Positions 25,031 to 36,925 of a stretch of 64,000 nucleotides of DNA are shown here, piece after piece. Source of the DNA: Brienomyrus brachyistius (lineage: Eukaryota > Chordata > Actinopteri > Osteoglossiformes > Mormyridae); contig NC_064537.1 of assembly GCF_023856365.1 (NCBI RefSeq), positions 9,312,324-9,376,323 of the forward strand, in the 5' to 3' direction. Both the position numbers and the translations under genes were made by a program. How positions within the stretch are numbered: position 1 is the first letter of the stretch; each line of letters starts with the position of its first letter. The notes under the pieces are model-generated. The model saw nothing but the letters and a program-made list of their open reading frames with translations, ran no database searches and was not told the origin of the DNA.

Positions 25031-25273
25031 CTTAATACCCAGCACACAAGGCATAATCTCCTCTAAGACATCATCACGTTTGAGCTGTGCAGCCTCTGTA
25101 AGCCAATTTGTAACCCGACGGCTTATTTTACCCATAACAGCTTGCATAATATTTGGTGGGTATCGCCTGGGACCGTAATCCATTAGAGAAATCAGGAAGT
25201 GTGTCTGTTGCAAATAATTACTTGGAATAAAGTTCTTTGGGTATCGTGAGACGTATTTGCGGAGAGTTTTCAT
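25031..25273 (-). CDS. Orphan exon-like ORF, 81 codons, unknown
   Basis: On the minus strand an ATG at 25273 opens 81 codons (begins MKTLRKYVSRYPKN, includes SLMDYGPRRYPPNIMQAVMG, ends CVLGIK). They run exactly to a good donor, AAG|GTAACC, in phase 0. Composition is protein-like, with balanced charge and no low complexity. I do not recognise the family and found no convincing next exon below 25010. It could be the first coding exon of a short or divergent gene, a pseudogene piece, or chance. The region just upstream (25430-25681) also holds open frames on both strands. Confidence 0.3.
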
Positions 25274-28200
25274 GCTTACGCGTGATTACCCCTAGGGGGC
25301 AGTATCGACTTTCATTCTTATGTGTTGTGGGCAGAGTGATTAGCTCTGGGGGCAATATCGGCTAACTGGATTAAGTTTGTTTTGGTGGGGGTGGGGGTAG
25401 AGGGGTTCGGTGAAGGAGAAGGACGAGGTTCACAGCGTACTTTTATTTAAGAAAGACGCAGCCAAAATAATAACAAAAGATGTGTACAGTTGGTATGCCG
25501 CCCGTCCGTTGATTTTCGGGACCACCCCATATTTTGGTAATTTATCCTGGAAAAAAATTAATTTCATTCCGGGACACGGAATGTCCCTATTAATTTCCTT
25601 ATCGAACAGACCCAAACAAACCTCTGGAATGGCGTCACTATGTGCAGTGGTGTCCAGTATTCTACAGGACTGAAGTGGCAACCCTTGTGTACAAAATTAT
25701 TGTCAGGTCTGTACATCGTTAAATGGATTTATAATTCTGAGACTTTCAAAAGAACAAAATACCCGCAAACATGATTATTAATGTAGATGTATATTTTGGG
25801 ACGTTGAAAATGCCTTTTCTGGGTTAATCAACAATGTAGACCAAACGATACAGCCATATGCAGGCGCCAAACCCCGTGTCTGTTTTGTCCTGTTCGTTCG
25901 TTCTGTTCAGCCTTGTTCAGTCTGTACTCCCGCTAAAACCAGCCACGTGTCACACACACCCAGCCAGTATTTTCACACTCGTCGTCATGGAAGCTCCCTG
26001 CTCAGAATTTCACTCTCAGCCACACCTTGTATCTTGGTTATTTAATAACTTGTTTATTGCTAAGCCTGCTTCTTTGTCCGTGTCTATGTTGTAAAATGCC
26101 AAGTGCTTCCGTTACATGTTCAAATACGGATACTCATCTTGTCTAATGATTTAAAAATGTACTTGTTTCCCAGCGCTGTTGTTTGTTCATTTAAAAAGTG
26201 TTTGGAGATCTTAGCTTACAAGTGTCCTGCGGGGCTTGACTTCCTTCCTGAAACTGACACTTATCAAGAAGCACAACGCTGAACGGTTTGATGAGGGAGG
26301 CGAGAGCGGTGGAGGGGGCGGCACACAGAAAGCATGTCCCTGTGAGTGACCCCCCCCACCCCATGACTGTTTGAGAAAATATGGGAGGAGGAGAGGTGGC
26401 GGGCCAGTGCGGACAGGGGTCAGGTGATGAGGATGAGGCGAGAAAGCTCTCAGTTTGGGCTCTTTGTGGGTTTTAAGGAGCCCAGATGGATTTAGTGAAA
26501 GGTTCAGGAGAGGAAGGTGGGGAGAAAACAGATGGGAAAATCACTGCCCCCCTCCTCCAGCCCTGCGGTATCCGTCTGGCTGGCTACCAGGCAAGCAGGG
26601 ATGGAGCCAGAACTGATACACATCAGATGCTAGTTGTCAGTGAAAACTAAATGACTCTCTTCATTCATCCATTTGAGCAGAGTCCTGAAAATGTGGCACT
26701 TGGCACAAAAACAATCCCTTTAAGTCCTGTGCTGCTTGAAGGATATTGTAGGTGTTTCCGTCTGTTTTTTTAAATTAGAGCGGGTTCGAGAGATAAATGC
26801 AGTGTAACTGGAATGATCTCGCCGTCCCAGGTGTTATTTTTTTAAATATTTATAACGGGGGAGGGAGGAGCAGATGGAAAGGAGTGAAAAATGGGACAGG
26901 CTGGGGGGTGGGGGGAGGGGGTGGCTGCCCCTGTATAAACTCCATGGGCATTGCAGGGCTGCTGCAGCTGAGTATAACATCTCCAAACACCCCCCCCCCA
27001 GTTAATACCCATCATCTGTTTAATCTGTTTACTGGGAGAATGATGCTGTGGACTTTGATGATCCAGCAGCTGGACTCAAGACCTGCAAGTCACTGATTTT
27101 TAATGACCCATCTGTTCACGGGCTGCATTGGAATTTAATTCGGTGGCAGATGTGACACTTTCGCGCGACACGGCACAGGCGCGACACAGCACAGGCACGG
27201 CACAGGCGCGGCACGCTGGCGCGTTCAGCGGCAGGTCTGGCTGAACGCAGCCATGATGCCTCCTGGTCCTTCAGCAATGGGGCTCCGGCAGAGACTTCCT
27301 GGGAGAAACCTAAAACTTCACTGGAGATTTTATTGCATCCAGGCATGTGTCTTTAACACACGGTGTTAGGGATGCAGAGAAAGTGCCCCCCCCCCCGACA
27401 ACCTGTGTGTCTATATCTCGCCCCGCTTTGCAAGAATGATGCAGGAAAACAAAGGACCTCGAATCACCTGGTGCGGACTGACCTGACCTCTGAGCCTCAG
27501 TGTGTTTTGTGTTCCACGGTCACTTAAATTATAAACTAGCTTTATTTTAATTTAGATTTAACTGGCTTTCATTGTACGTTTATATACTTGTGTATATACT
27601 TAAAGGCAGTTCTTCCATTCTAATCCAGTTTAGATGTCAATTTGGTAACTCTACACATACTGTTACGTCTGTCTAGCAGTTATTTTATTTTATGTGTTTC
27701 ATTATATATTTGCTATCTTAGACTTTGCAGGCTTACATTTGTTCGCCTTCTTCTGCAGTTGACTCTGGTCCCTTAAAGAATCCGGTTTTCTGTTTAACGG
27801 CACCTAAAATAACACCACTGTCCTCCATGATTTCATTATTTTGGCTCCTCGGCTTCCGGCTGATCTGTGTTTCTCAGGAGGGTGACGGGACACACTGTAT
27901 CCGCTTAGGTTCTGCTTGAGACGCCCGACTCGCCGGTTCGAAATGGGCTGCCACCGTTTCATCTATATGGCATTTGTTTCTTATTGACGTTGATCATGTA
28001 AAATAGTCATCGGAATTACAGGAGTTGGATCTTCAGTTCACATCTATTTCTCCAGAAATATAGCCCATTAAACTAATGGCTTTAAATGAGTGTCACAAGC
28101 TGCGTGACCTAATATAATCATCTCTAAATTCAACCAGCTGAGTAGTTTATTTAATTCCATCTATACAATTTCCAAAAAAAAAAAGAAAAACAAGTGGATG

Positions 28201-29229
28201 TTTGTCCAAGTTCCAGCAGAGGGAAGGAGGCCGTTTCCTGAGGGTCTCCTTAGAACCACTTATTGGCCTGAATAATGATGCAGAACCTTAAATATGTATG
28301 ATCTAGAACTTTCTATTTTTACGCACCTAGTTTTTCTAAGGTGTGTAATGCCACTCAGTGCCACTCGAGAGACACAATGCCCTTTCCCCATAGTCAGGAC
28401 GGAAACTGTTAGTAGAGATGAATTTCACATTTTTAATGGGTGTTTTTAAGTGCTAAAGTGTAAATATCGTATAGAATTACTAGATGAAGACTGTGAACGA
28501 TAAACCAATTAAATGCCATCTATTCGAATGTTTACTTAATTCACCTCAGTATACACAAAATGAACGAATAAACTGTATATAAAAAGTTCAGAATTGTTTC
28601 AAAGCATAAAATTATAGGTTCTCTGAATATTATTCATGATACTTGAGATAGCCTTTATGTGGGGTGGCAGTGGTGATGCATGTGTTCGATGTGCTTGCAT
28701 GCAGATTTCAGTCGAGTGAACAGTGCCCTCTGGTGGTGAGATTAGCGTCTACCTTTACTTTCATATCCTGGTTCAAGCGGACCGGTGTGTAAGCAGGTTT
28801 GCTATTTCTCTTTAAACCTTTCACAGTTTGATACTGAGGGGAGACTAAATGTGAGACCAATGTATACAGTGACTTAAATGAGGCGGAATGTAACCTCAGT
28901 TTACACTGAGCTACATTTGAGTGCATAATGAAATTTAAGATTGTCGAAGGAAGGTTGAAAAGTCAAAATGTCAATTAGTGCTTTTTTACTGAAGCAGAAG
29001 ATCATTGCGTCTCATTTTATTCACTAGTTGAATCCATTAAGTTCCTGTTTAGATTAAGGTGGAGGAGTGGGGCAGGTATGACACTGGAAATGTAAACCAC
29101 GCAAAAGAGCATCTCAGCTGCTGATGACTCTACCTTACCCATCCCCCACACTGATCGGGGGGGGACACGTACTCCAACATGCGGTTACCTCACCCCACCA
29201 GTAGCACCTGCCGAGTTCACACGCAGGCA

Positions 29230-29264
29230 CCAATCGGAGTCACACACCAGGTCATGTGACGTGG
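29230..29264 (+). promoter_or_regulatory. CCAAT box and UPRE-like TGACGTGG upstream of erp27
   Basis: CCAAT at 29230-29234 and TGACGTGG at 29257-29264, 116 bp before the erp27 ATG. TGACGTGG matches the consensus bound by ATF6 and XBP1 in the unfolded protein response. No TATA box is evident. Function is inferred from motif and position. Confidence 0.5.
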
Positions 29265-29379
29265 GCAAGTGAGACTGGCAGGCATTCATGCGCTGGCACC
29301 GTCCCGCAGAGAAGGAGATACGCCGTTCTCAGGCTTTCTAAAGTTCTCTTAAGTTTTCTAAAGCTACCTGAAAGCTAAG

Positions 29380-32300
29380 ATGCCGTTTACGCTCCTTCTT
29401 GCCTTACTCATCGTGTCAGTCACTGCAGAAGAGAAAGGTGAGGTGTACGCATGGCTTTCAACACGACCCTGATAAGAATGTACCAATCTCTGTATTGGCC
29501 TCCTTCCCCTGTATTGGTTCCTTCGATTTATTTTAGATATTTCATTTCTTATGTCGAAGGTAATCTTTAGTTTTTTTAATGGGGACAATTCAAGTTTAGC
29601 GTCTTATTGAAGAAGCCAACATGGATTTTCAGGTTACAAGTCCCTGACTTCACGTAATAGGCTACCGTCTGCCTGAACGCATGACTGTATGGATATATAA
29701 ACACATTCATATATGTGAATCTAAATTTGCAGTTGTCTGTATGTCTTTTTCAAGACTGTTAGCTGTGTTACAGTGAAGCTTACAGTGAAGTTGCTTGCGC
29801 TCTCTTTGTTGGGGTGTGGGTGAGTGGATTAGGACACTGTACCTGTGATTTTAAGGTCTCTGATTCAAATTCCGTGGTCGGCAGAGTGATTTCAGTGTTG
29901 GGCCCTTAAGGCCAATTACTCCAGCCACTGGCTGATCCTACTTTCACTTTTCGATGTTGCTTTGGATAAAAGTTTCTACTAAATAAATAAATGTGGTCGG
30001 TTCCTGGTTTTATAATAGTGAGGTGGGAGGTATGTGTCACTGCGCCGGTGGTCAGGGGATCGGCCCCAGGTGCATGCTGCCTGTTACCACCATTGATCTT
30101 TCTGTCTTCCTGCAGACAGCGCCCTCCCCAGGCTTGGAGACGTCAGCGCAGTCGAGTCCTTCACCGATTCATCTGAAGTGGTCGTCATCGGGTTCTTTGA
30201 GGTCCGAGGTGACATAGGAAGGAGAGGCGGAGTGGGGAGGCAACCATACGTGGATCTGGGGGGTAGGGGGGTGGCAAGGGGTGGCCATGGTCATCCTAGA
30301 CTGAAACCTGGCCACCTCAATGGTCACCCCCATTGTATTTGCATTTTTGTGGCATTTTTTTCTTGCCTAGAATTACATTTCTTATAGTAGAAGAACTTTT
30401 CTCTACAGCCGCAAGAGACACACTTACTGAATTATAAACAACGTGGAGTTATAGCATTTAGGTACCTTAAATATTCCCTTATTTTCTAGATGCCTTACAT
30501 TCACATTTAGATTTATGTGCCGCCCCCAAAATGACCTCTGGCCCCCACGCTGGAAACCCCACTGAAAAATCTCTGGTTCTGCCATCCGGAGAACGGGATC
30601 CATCACACAGACACCCATGTGCCGGGATACCGGCACCGAAATTAAAAGTGCAGCAAAAGTTTGGGACTGAGAAAGAGGGACATTCTGGGCAGTTTCGCGT
30701 TTATGGGCTGAACCGTAATGATGTTGTCCACTCTCGCTTGATCTTTCTCAAAACCGCAGATCTGGCAGAGAAGCCGTCTGCCGCTGTGGTCAGGGAGAGT
30801 GGGCACCTGTCCCAGAATTCCGCGCCTCTTGGCCAAACTTCCTGTGCGGGGGCTTGAGGGCTAGTTGGACAGGAAATGAGGGAGCTGTGGGATTGGCGCG
30901 GCCTCCTGGTCCTCCCAAACCACAGTAAACATAAGAGGTACAGCAGAAGGATGGAAGAGGCAGAGGAATGGATGGAGGTTTTCAAGAAAGAGGTTGTAGG
31001 GTACATTGCAGTAGACAGGGAGGAGATATATATAATTTGCACATAAATAAATCACATCTCTGAGCGTGACCAAAATCGTCAGTATTTGCGCGATCCTGTT
31101 TGTTCCATTTCTCCATGTGTCCTGGTCACTCTCCTCCTTCTGTCCATCCCTCTCCATTTCCCTAGGGGGGGGACAGTTTTGGCTATAAGGAATTTGTCAC
31201 GGCGGTGTCCGAGCTAAACGACATCCCTGCAGCCTTGTGCCATGAGAAAGCGGTGTGGCCCCATTTCAACGTTGCCTCTGACACCATCTCCATCTTCAGG
31301 AAGGTAGCCTTCGTCCTGGTGCAGACTCTGTCAGCCACAGGGTCCTGGATCTTGGTTTTGCGTTGTGTGTGGTACCTCCCTGCGATCTACTTACCACACA
31401 AGGTTCCTCCCTATCTTTCCACGGCACCCTCCTGCCTACCAGGCCGACCTGCACCAGGAGAACCTGCTGCTCTCCAAGGCCCAGGGGCTGGACGTCGACG
31501 GACTGACGCGCTTCTTCAGCATCAATAAACTGCGCTACGTCACCGAGTACAACCAAGTGGTACGTTTTGTGGCGGACACGAAGGCATCCCATAATGCCAT
31601 GCTCTAGCGTCACCGCTGTTCTCTCGTTACGTCCCATCGATGCTGCGCTAATCGACCTACGTGCAGGCACCGCTCGGCAATGCGGCAGCAGCATTCCTTG
31701 CGTAAGGCGAACGTGTTTAAAGGGAGAGAGATATCTAAGTAAGGACAGGAAATGCGTCCCAAGCTCTCGCCCTCACAGCCTAAATATATTACGTAGTTAT
31801 TTTCACCTTTTCATCCGTTCAAATGTAAGTCCATTAAGGTCATTACCCTCAGGCGTGCATCATGAAGAATTCAGCCAAAAGAATTCAGCCAGAATTCAGA
31901 CTGAAAAACGAAGGAAGGCACAGCTGCAGTGACACCCCCCAGGGACCAAAAAGCTCACACAGAGTCTATAATGTTCATTTATTTTATCTATTCGTTCCCC
32001 CCACACCCCCAGACAGCAGTGGGCCTCTTTAAGTCGAAGGTGAAAACGCACCTCCTGCTGCTTGCCAACAGAGGGAGCCGTGATTTCGACGACCTTAAAG
32101 ACAGAATGGCGGCTCTCGCTCCTGAATACAGTGGCAAGGTCGGTAACGGGCTACATGCCAGCTGACGATCAATCCGTACTTTAATGCCGCCGTCTGACGG
32201 CCCTCCCTGTCCCGCTTACAGTTCTTGTTCGTGCTGGTGGACGGGACCCTGAAATCCAACGTCCGCTCCCTGGGCTACTTTGGACTAAAGCCGAAACAGC

Positions 32301-34942
32301 TTCCCAGGTTGGGGATCTACAACCAGGACTTGGACAGAAGCTGGCTGCTGCCCCCGGGGGAGATCACCCCAGAGCGCCTGAGGGAGTTTTGTGATTCCTT
32401 CCTACAGGGGGAGCTCCAGGTGAGAAGAGAAGCTGAATCGGTCACCCCGGGGTTCGGACGTCGCCACACCAGCTGCTCATTGTTTTCTGTCTGGTTTCTC
32501 TGGCTGTTTTCTTGACTGTTTTCTGTCTGGTTTCTCTGGCTGTTTTCTTGACTGTTTTCTGTCTGGTTTCTCTGGCTGTTTTCTTGACTGTTTTCTGTCT
32601 GGTTTCTCTGGCTGTTTTCTTGACTTTTCTGTCTGGTTTCTCTAGCTGTTTTCTTGTCTGTTTTCTGTCTGGTTTCTCTGGCTGTTTTCTTGACTGTTTT
32701 CTGTCTGGTTTCTCTGGCTGTTTTCTTGATTGTTTTCTGTCTGGTTTCTCTGGCTGTTTTCTTGACTGTTTTCTGTCTGGTTTCTCTGGCTGTTTTCTTG
32801 ACTGTTTTCTGTCTGGTTTCTCTGGCTGTTTTCTTGACTTTTCTGTCTGGTTTCTCTAGCTGTTTTCTTGACTGTTTTCTGTCTGGTTTCTCTGGCTGTT
32901 TTCTTGTCTGTTTTCTGTCTGGTTTCTCTGGCTGTTTTCTTGACTGTTTTCTGTCTGGTTTCTCTGGCTGTTTTCTTGATTGTTTTCTGTCTGGTTTCTC
33001 TGGCTGTTTTCTTGACTTTTCTGTCTGGTTTCTCTGGCTGTTTTCTTGATTGTTTTCTGTCTGGTTTCTCTGGCAGTTTTCTTGACTGATTTCTGTCTGG
33101 TTTCTCTGGCTGTTTTCTTGACTGTTTTCTGTCTGGTTTCTCTGGCTGTTTTCTTGATTGTTTTCTGTCTGGTTTCTCTGGCTGTTTTCTTGTCTGTTTT
33201 CTGTCTGGTTTCTCTGGCTGTTTTCTTGATTGTTTTCTGTCTGGTTTCTCTGGCTGTTTTCTTGACTGTTTTCTGTCTGGTTTCTCTGGCTGTTTTCTTG
33301 ACTGTTTTCTGTCTGGTTTCTCTGGCTGTTTTCTTGATTGTTTTCTGTCTGGTTTCTCTGGCTGTTTTCTTGACTGTTTTCTGTCTGGTTTCTCTGGCTG
33401 TTTTCTTGACTGTTTTCTGTCTGGTTTCTCTGGCTGTTTTCTTGATTGTTTTCTGTCTGGTTTCTCTGGCTGTTTTCTTGACTGTTTTCTGTCTGGTTTC
33501 TCTGGCTGTTTTCTTGACTGTTTTCTGTCTGGTTTCTCTGGCTGTTTTCTTGACTGTTTTCTGTCTGGTTTCTCTGTCTGGTTTCTCTGGCTGTTTTCTT
33601 GACTGTTTTCTGTTTGGTTTCTCTGGCTGTTTTCTTAACTGTTTTCTGTCTGGTTTCTCTGGCTGTTTTCTTAACTGTTTTCTGTCTGGTTTCTCTGGCT
33701 GTTTTCTTGACTGTTTTCTGTCTGGTCTCTCTGGCTGTTTTCTTGACTGTTTTCTGTCTGGTCTCTCTGGCTGTTTTCTTGATCCTTTCCCTCTACTGTC
33801 CGTCCGTTACACACCACTTATGCTCTTTGTCTCTTTTCCTCAATTCTGGTTTAAGCTTTTCAATTGTCCTTTACGCTACTGGTCAAATGAATCAGTCACA
33901 TAACTGAAGTACTTTCATATATATGGCATTTGAGCAAACTGATTTGGATTTTGTAATCATACAAAAATATTACATTTATATAACTACTCATATGTTGCTT
34001 TCCAGGAAAATTTTACACTGAAGTTTGAAGCTTTTTTATTTATTGATTCTCTTTGGAAGTTCCACTGTCAAGTGCTAAGCCATAGTTTGCCTATGAAAAT
34101 GCTCTGTTATCAGAGATGTCAAGCATATATCAGAGTCACAGCCCCTTTTCAAAACCAGGCAGACCCACATATTCACAGCTGAAAAGACCACACCTCTCAC
34201 CCGTCCATCTATCTCTCCATTTTCCATAACCACTGATCTAGTATGGGACCTAGTTAAGCCTGTAGCCTTTCCCAGGAAGCATAGGGCACAGGGCTGGGGA
34301 CACCCTGGATGGGATGCCAGTCCATCACAGGGCACAGGGCAGGGGAAACCCTGGATGGGATGCCAGTCCATCACAGGGCACAGGGCAGGGGACACCCTGG
34401 ATGGGATGCCAGTCCATCACAGGGCACAGGGCAGGGGACACCCTGGATGGGATGCCAATCCATCAAATGCGGGTTTTGCTTTGTAACTCACATGCGTGCC
34501 TAAGTGTACATTTATCACGTAGCTACTCTTACAGCCCCCCCTCCCTGCCCACCTCCCCCTCAGAAAGTCCAGGCGAGGCTTTACGCCTCTGGTCCTCCCC
34601 CCCCCCCCCCCCCCCCCGTGCTCATTTTCTTCACCCTGACTTTATTCCCTCACTCTCCCGCTGGCTCCGTCAAAAAAAATAAAAATTATATATATATATA
34701 TGATCTCTGATTCTCGCCGAACTGGCAACCTAAATCATACTTTGGCGTGTGAACTGGTATGTAAACAGAGTTTATAAAATGTTTGGACAGGGAATCGATC
34801 ACGGTGTTGATACTTGCCGTGAGATTGTGCCTAACAGAGAACACAGTGTGAAGGCTGCAGAGATGATGCTGAGATATCGTCCATCGTTTTGCAGAAGCAG
34901 ACAGAGCAGGAGAAGAAACCAAACTCAAAAACGGAGCTCTGA
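29380..34942 (+). CDS. erp27: Endoplasmic reticulum protein 27 (non-catalytic PDI family)
   Basis: ERp27 is a redox-inactive PDI relative made of two thioredoxin-like domains (b and b') that binds unfolded client protein and ERp57 in the ER. Seven exons join in frame: 29380-29437, 30116-30201, 31166-31303, 31443-31559, 32013-32138, 32222-32419 and 34895-34942, giving 256 aa (human 273). A signal peptide (MPFTLLLALLIVSVTA) is followed by domain b (GFFEGGDSFGYKEFV...FFSINKLRYVTEYNQV) and domain b' (LFKSKVKTHLLLL...FLFVLVDG...LPRLGIY...LREFCDSFLQGEL). The protein ends KTEL, an ER-retrieval signal. No CxxC motif occurs, as expected for ERp27. For exon 2 the donor GAG|GTCCGA was chosen because only it keeps exon 3 in frame. 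Genes pde6h and mgp on either side match human order. Confidence 0.95.
29800..29990 (+). mobile_element. tRNA-derived SINE (V-SINE-like) in erp27 intron 1
   Basis: A box A-like GTGTGGGTGAGTGGATTAGG, a box B-like GGTCTCTGATTCAAATTCC and a tail TTTGGATAAAAGTTTCTACTAAATAAATAAATG in two parts give the order of a V-SINE. It is the same family as 17525-17745, in opposite orientation. Confidence 0.8.
32485..33785. repeat. 36-bp pyrimidine-rich minisatellite in erp27 intron 6
   Basis: About 36 tandem copies of a unit built from CTGTTTTCTGTCTGG, TTTCTCTGG and CTGTTTTCTTGA. A few units lack 5 bp and shift the phase. Since 36 is a multiple of 3, the plus strand carries long open frames encoding a 12-residue hydrophobic repeat; these are not genes. 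One strand is almost free of A, so the transcript carries an extended pyrimidine tract. Confidence 0.97.
34180..34465 (-). mobile_element. L2-type LINE 3' end, reverse, with a 44-bp tandem expansion
   Basis: From the complement of the ATGG tail (near 34200) through CCTGTAGCCTTTCCCAGGA to GGATGGGATGCCAGTCCATC this is a reversed fish L2 3' end. The GGCACAGGGCAGGGGACACC / GATGCCAGTCCATCACA segment is repeated about four times at 44-bp spacing (34283-34465), a local expansion inside the relic. Confidence 0.75.
34593..34618. repeat. poly-C tract in erp27 intron 6
   Basis: A run of more than 18 C, about 275 bp upstream of the last erp27 exon. Confidence 0.9.
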
Positions 34943-35514
34943 AGACGCCGGACTGTGATGTGAATCAACCATCAAATCTTTCTCTTGTTTTTATTTGATT
35001 GTATTCACCCTGTGGCCACTATATTAGGTGCCCCTACAAAGCACCAGATTAACCCCCCATTTGCCTCTAGAACCAGTTCAGGAATAGGCGAGTTGCGCAT
35101 TCAGAGATGATTTCTGCACCATGCTGTTATACTGATTGGCTATTTTTGTACTTGTGGGTTTCCTATTACCTTTGTCGAGTCTGCCGGTTCTCCTCTGATC
35201 TCTCTCTCATCAACAAAGTCTTTTTGAGTCACAGAAATGCCAGTGGTTGGATGCCTTTGTTCATTTCTCACTCTGTTGCCTGTGAACGCTACGCACTGCA
35301 GTTTGTGAGACGCGGGAACTGTCACGTCCAGCACTGGCAGCCCCAGCACATTCAGAATCGCACAGCCGCTCTCCTGTTTAGTCTAACAGTAGGTGAACCT
35401 CGTGACCCCATCTGTGCGCTATTTATACTCATTTTCAGCCAAACGATTGGCTGTTTGTGTCACAGAGCAGGTGTAACTAATTAAGCGGCGTCTGAGTGTA
35501 TGTGAAGCTGTGTG

Positions 35515-35800
35515 TGTGTGTGTGTGTCTGTGGATATGTTTATATTACATTGTGGGGAACCAAATGTCCCCCATCATGTAATAAAAACCTGTTATTTTGA
35601 CGTTGTGGGGACCATTTTTCAGGTCCCCACAAAGGTCTGTGAATGCAATCAAAAAACTGAAAATGCCAAAAGTCTCCTATTTTGTTTGGTTAGGGCCGGG
35701 TAGGGGTTAAGGTCGTCATGTTGGGATTAGAGTTTTCCCCACAGAAATGAATGGAGAGTCCCCACAAAGATATAATTACGAACTTGTGGAGAATCAGAGT
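35515..35800 (+). mobile_element. Dispersed 'GTGGGGACC' fish repeat, copy 1
   Basis: Next to a (TG)n run. Contains TACATTGTGGGGAACCAAAT, ATGTAATAAAAACCTGTTAT, GTTGTGGGGACCATTTTTCA, GGTCCCCACAAAG, then TTAGGGCCGGGTAGGGGTTA and GAGAGTCCCCACAAAGATAT. Two further partial copies lie at 46545 and 48140. The palindromic GGGGACC/GGTCCCC ends suggest a non-autonomous DNA transposon, but the family is not certain. Confidence 0.7.
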
Positions 35801-36789
35801 TAGGAAAGAGGGGGGGAAAATTTTAAATATATGGGAACACACCTTCACACTGAACTTTTACATGCCCCACAAAACGATTAGGTAGATCTGCAGAGGTTCA
35901 GCCAGTGCTAATTAAGATAATTAGCAGGATTCTTAACCACAGAGGAACGACCCGATTGCAAATGTTAGTTAGGCATCAGAGACATGGTTATAGAAATCGG
36001 ACTGTTGCATGTCCGTGCATGGACCATAGAACGCGTCTGCACAAGGGCGGGGGCACCGGGGGGAGGAATAAAGTAATTTCCACGTCATATATGATCAAAA
36101 CCTGCTAAGCTCGCGATACACTTTTTTAGCCTCTGGGTGTTGAGAAGCAGTTGAATTCTAACCCAAAAATGGTGAATTATTTCATGATTGACACTGCATT
36201 CTGAACGACCCCCCCCCTCACCTTTTACGTATTTGTGTGGGCATGTCTGTGGTCAAGCATCACATAAAATGTGAGGGAACATCCTGAAATCTACCGAATC
36301 GTACTCGCCGGATTCTCCCTCGGCCTGTAAATATTTATTTTATTTAAACTTAAAAGCAGCAGTAGAGCTTTGAAATGTTATAAAAAAAGGAAATTAGAAA
36401 GTGAAATGGAAATCGATGGTTACCCACACATGTGCGGCATTTTTTTCTACATAACCACAGTACTATACAGAACAAAAATGAAATTACACGCATGAAAAAT
36501 ATGAAATTGTATAATAATAGTACAGTATTTCAAAGCTATATTCTATGATGGCATAGTGGCAGTTGTGAGATCACTGCAATAATACTAGTACCAGTTCGGT
36601 TACACTTCCCATTAAAAATTATGTTTATTCCAGTGACAGATCTACTCAACTTTGGGCAGAATGCTTTGGGGCCTGGAATCTGACTGTGTGGGTTTGTTCT
36701 GCAGGGAATAACAGAACAGAGACAACAAAATGTTCTCAGCTTCAGGGTCAGTTAGAATTACTGAGGCTTCTTCCAGACTACTTAGGGCT

Positions 36790-36925
36790 CTGCCCATCCA
36801 TCCATCCATCCATCCATCCATCCATCTACAGCTTGTGTCCATTACAGGTTTGCTGTGAGTCTGGAGCTTGTCCCAGGCAAGGCAGCCCCCTTCATCACAG
36901 GGACCTCACTCAGTCATGCAGCGGG
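36790..36925 (-). mobile_element. L2-type LINE tail with (CCAT)n, reverse orientation
   Basis: About nine CATC units (36797-36829), then CTTGTCCCAGGCAAGGCAGC and CATCACAGGGAC in reversed L2 order. Confidence 0.55.

Larger units (their letters stand above)
22016..29220. other. Gene-poor interval between pde6h and erp27
   Basis: The human counterpart holds ARHGDIB. I looked for its conserved segments (YKPPPQKSL, DLTGDL, GSYGPR) on both strands and saw none. What is present is a C-rich VNTR (23000), one orphan exon-like ORF (25031-25273), poly-C and poly-G runs, and AT-rich DNA without recognisable exons. Confidence 0.6.

Noticed and set aside
32512..33907. Long plus-strand ORFs (up to 285 codons) with a hydrophobic 12-residue repeat, looking like a novel membrane protein
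   Set aside because: They are the translation of a 36-bp minisatellite within erp27 intron 6; a period divisible by three keeps the frame open. There is no start context or gene structure.
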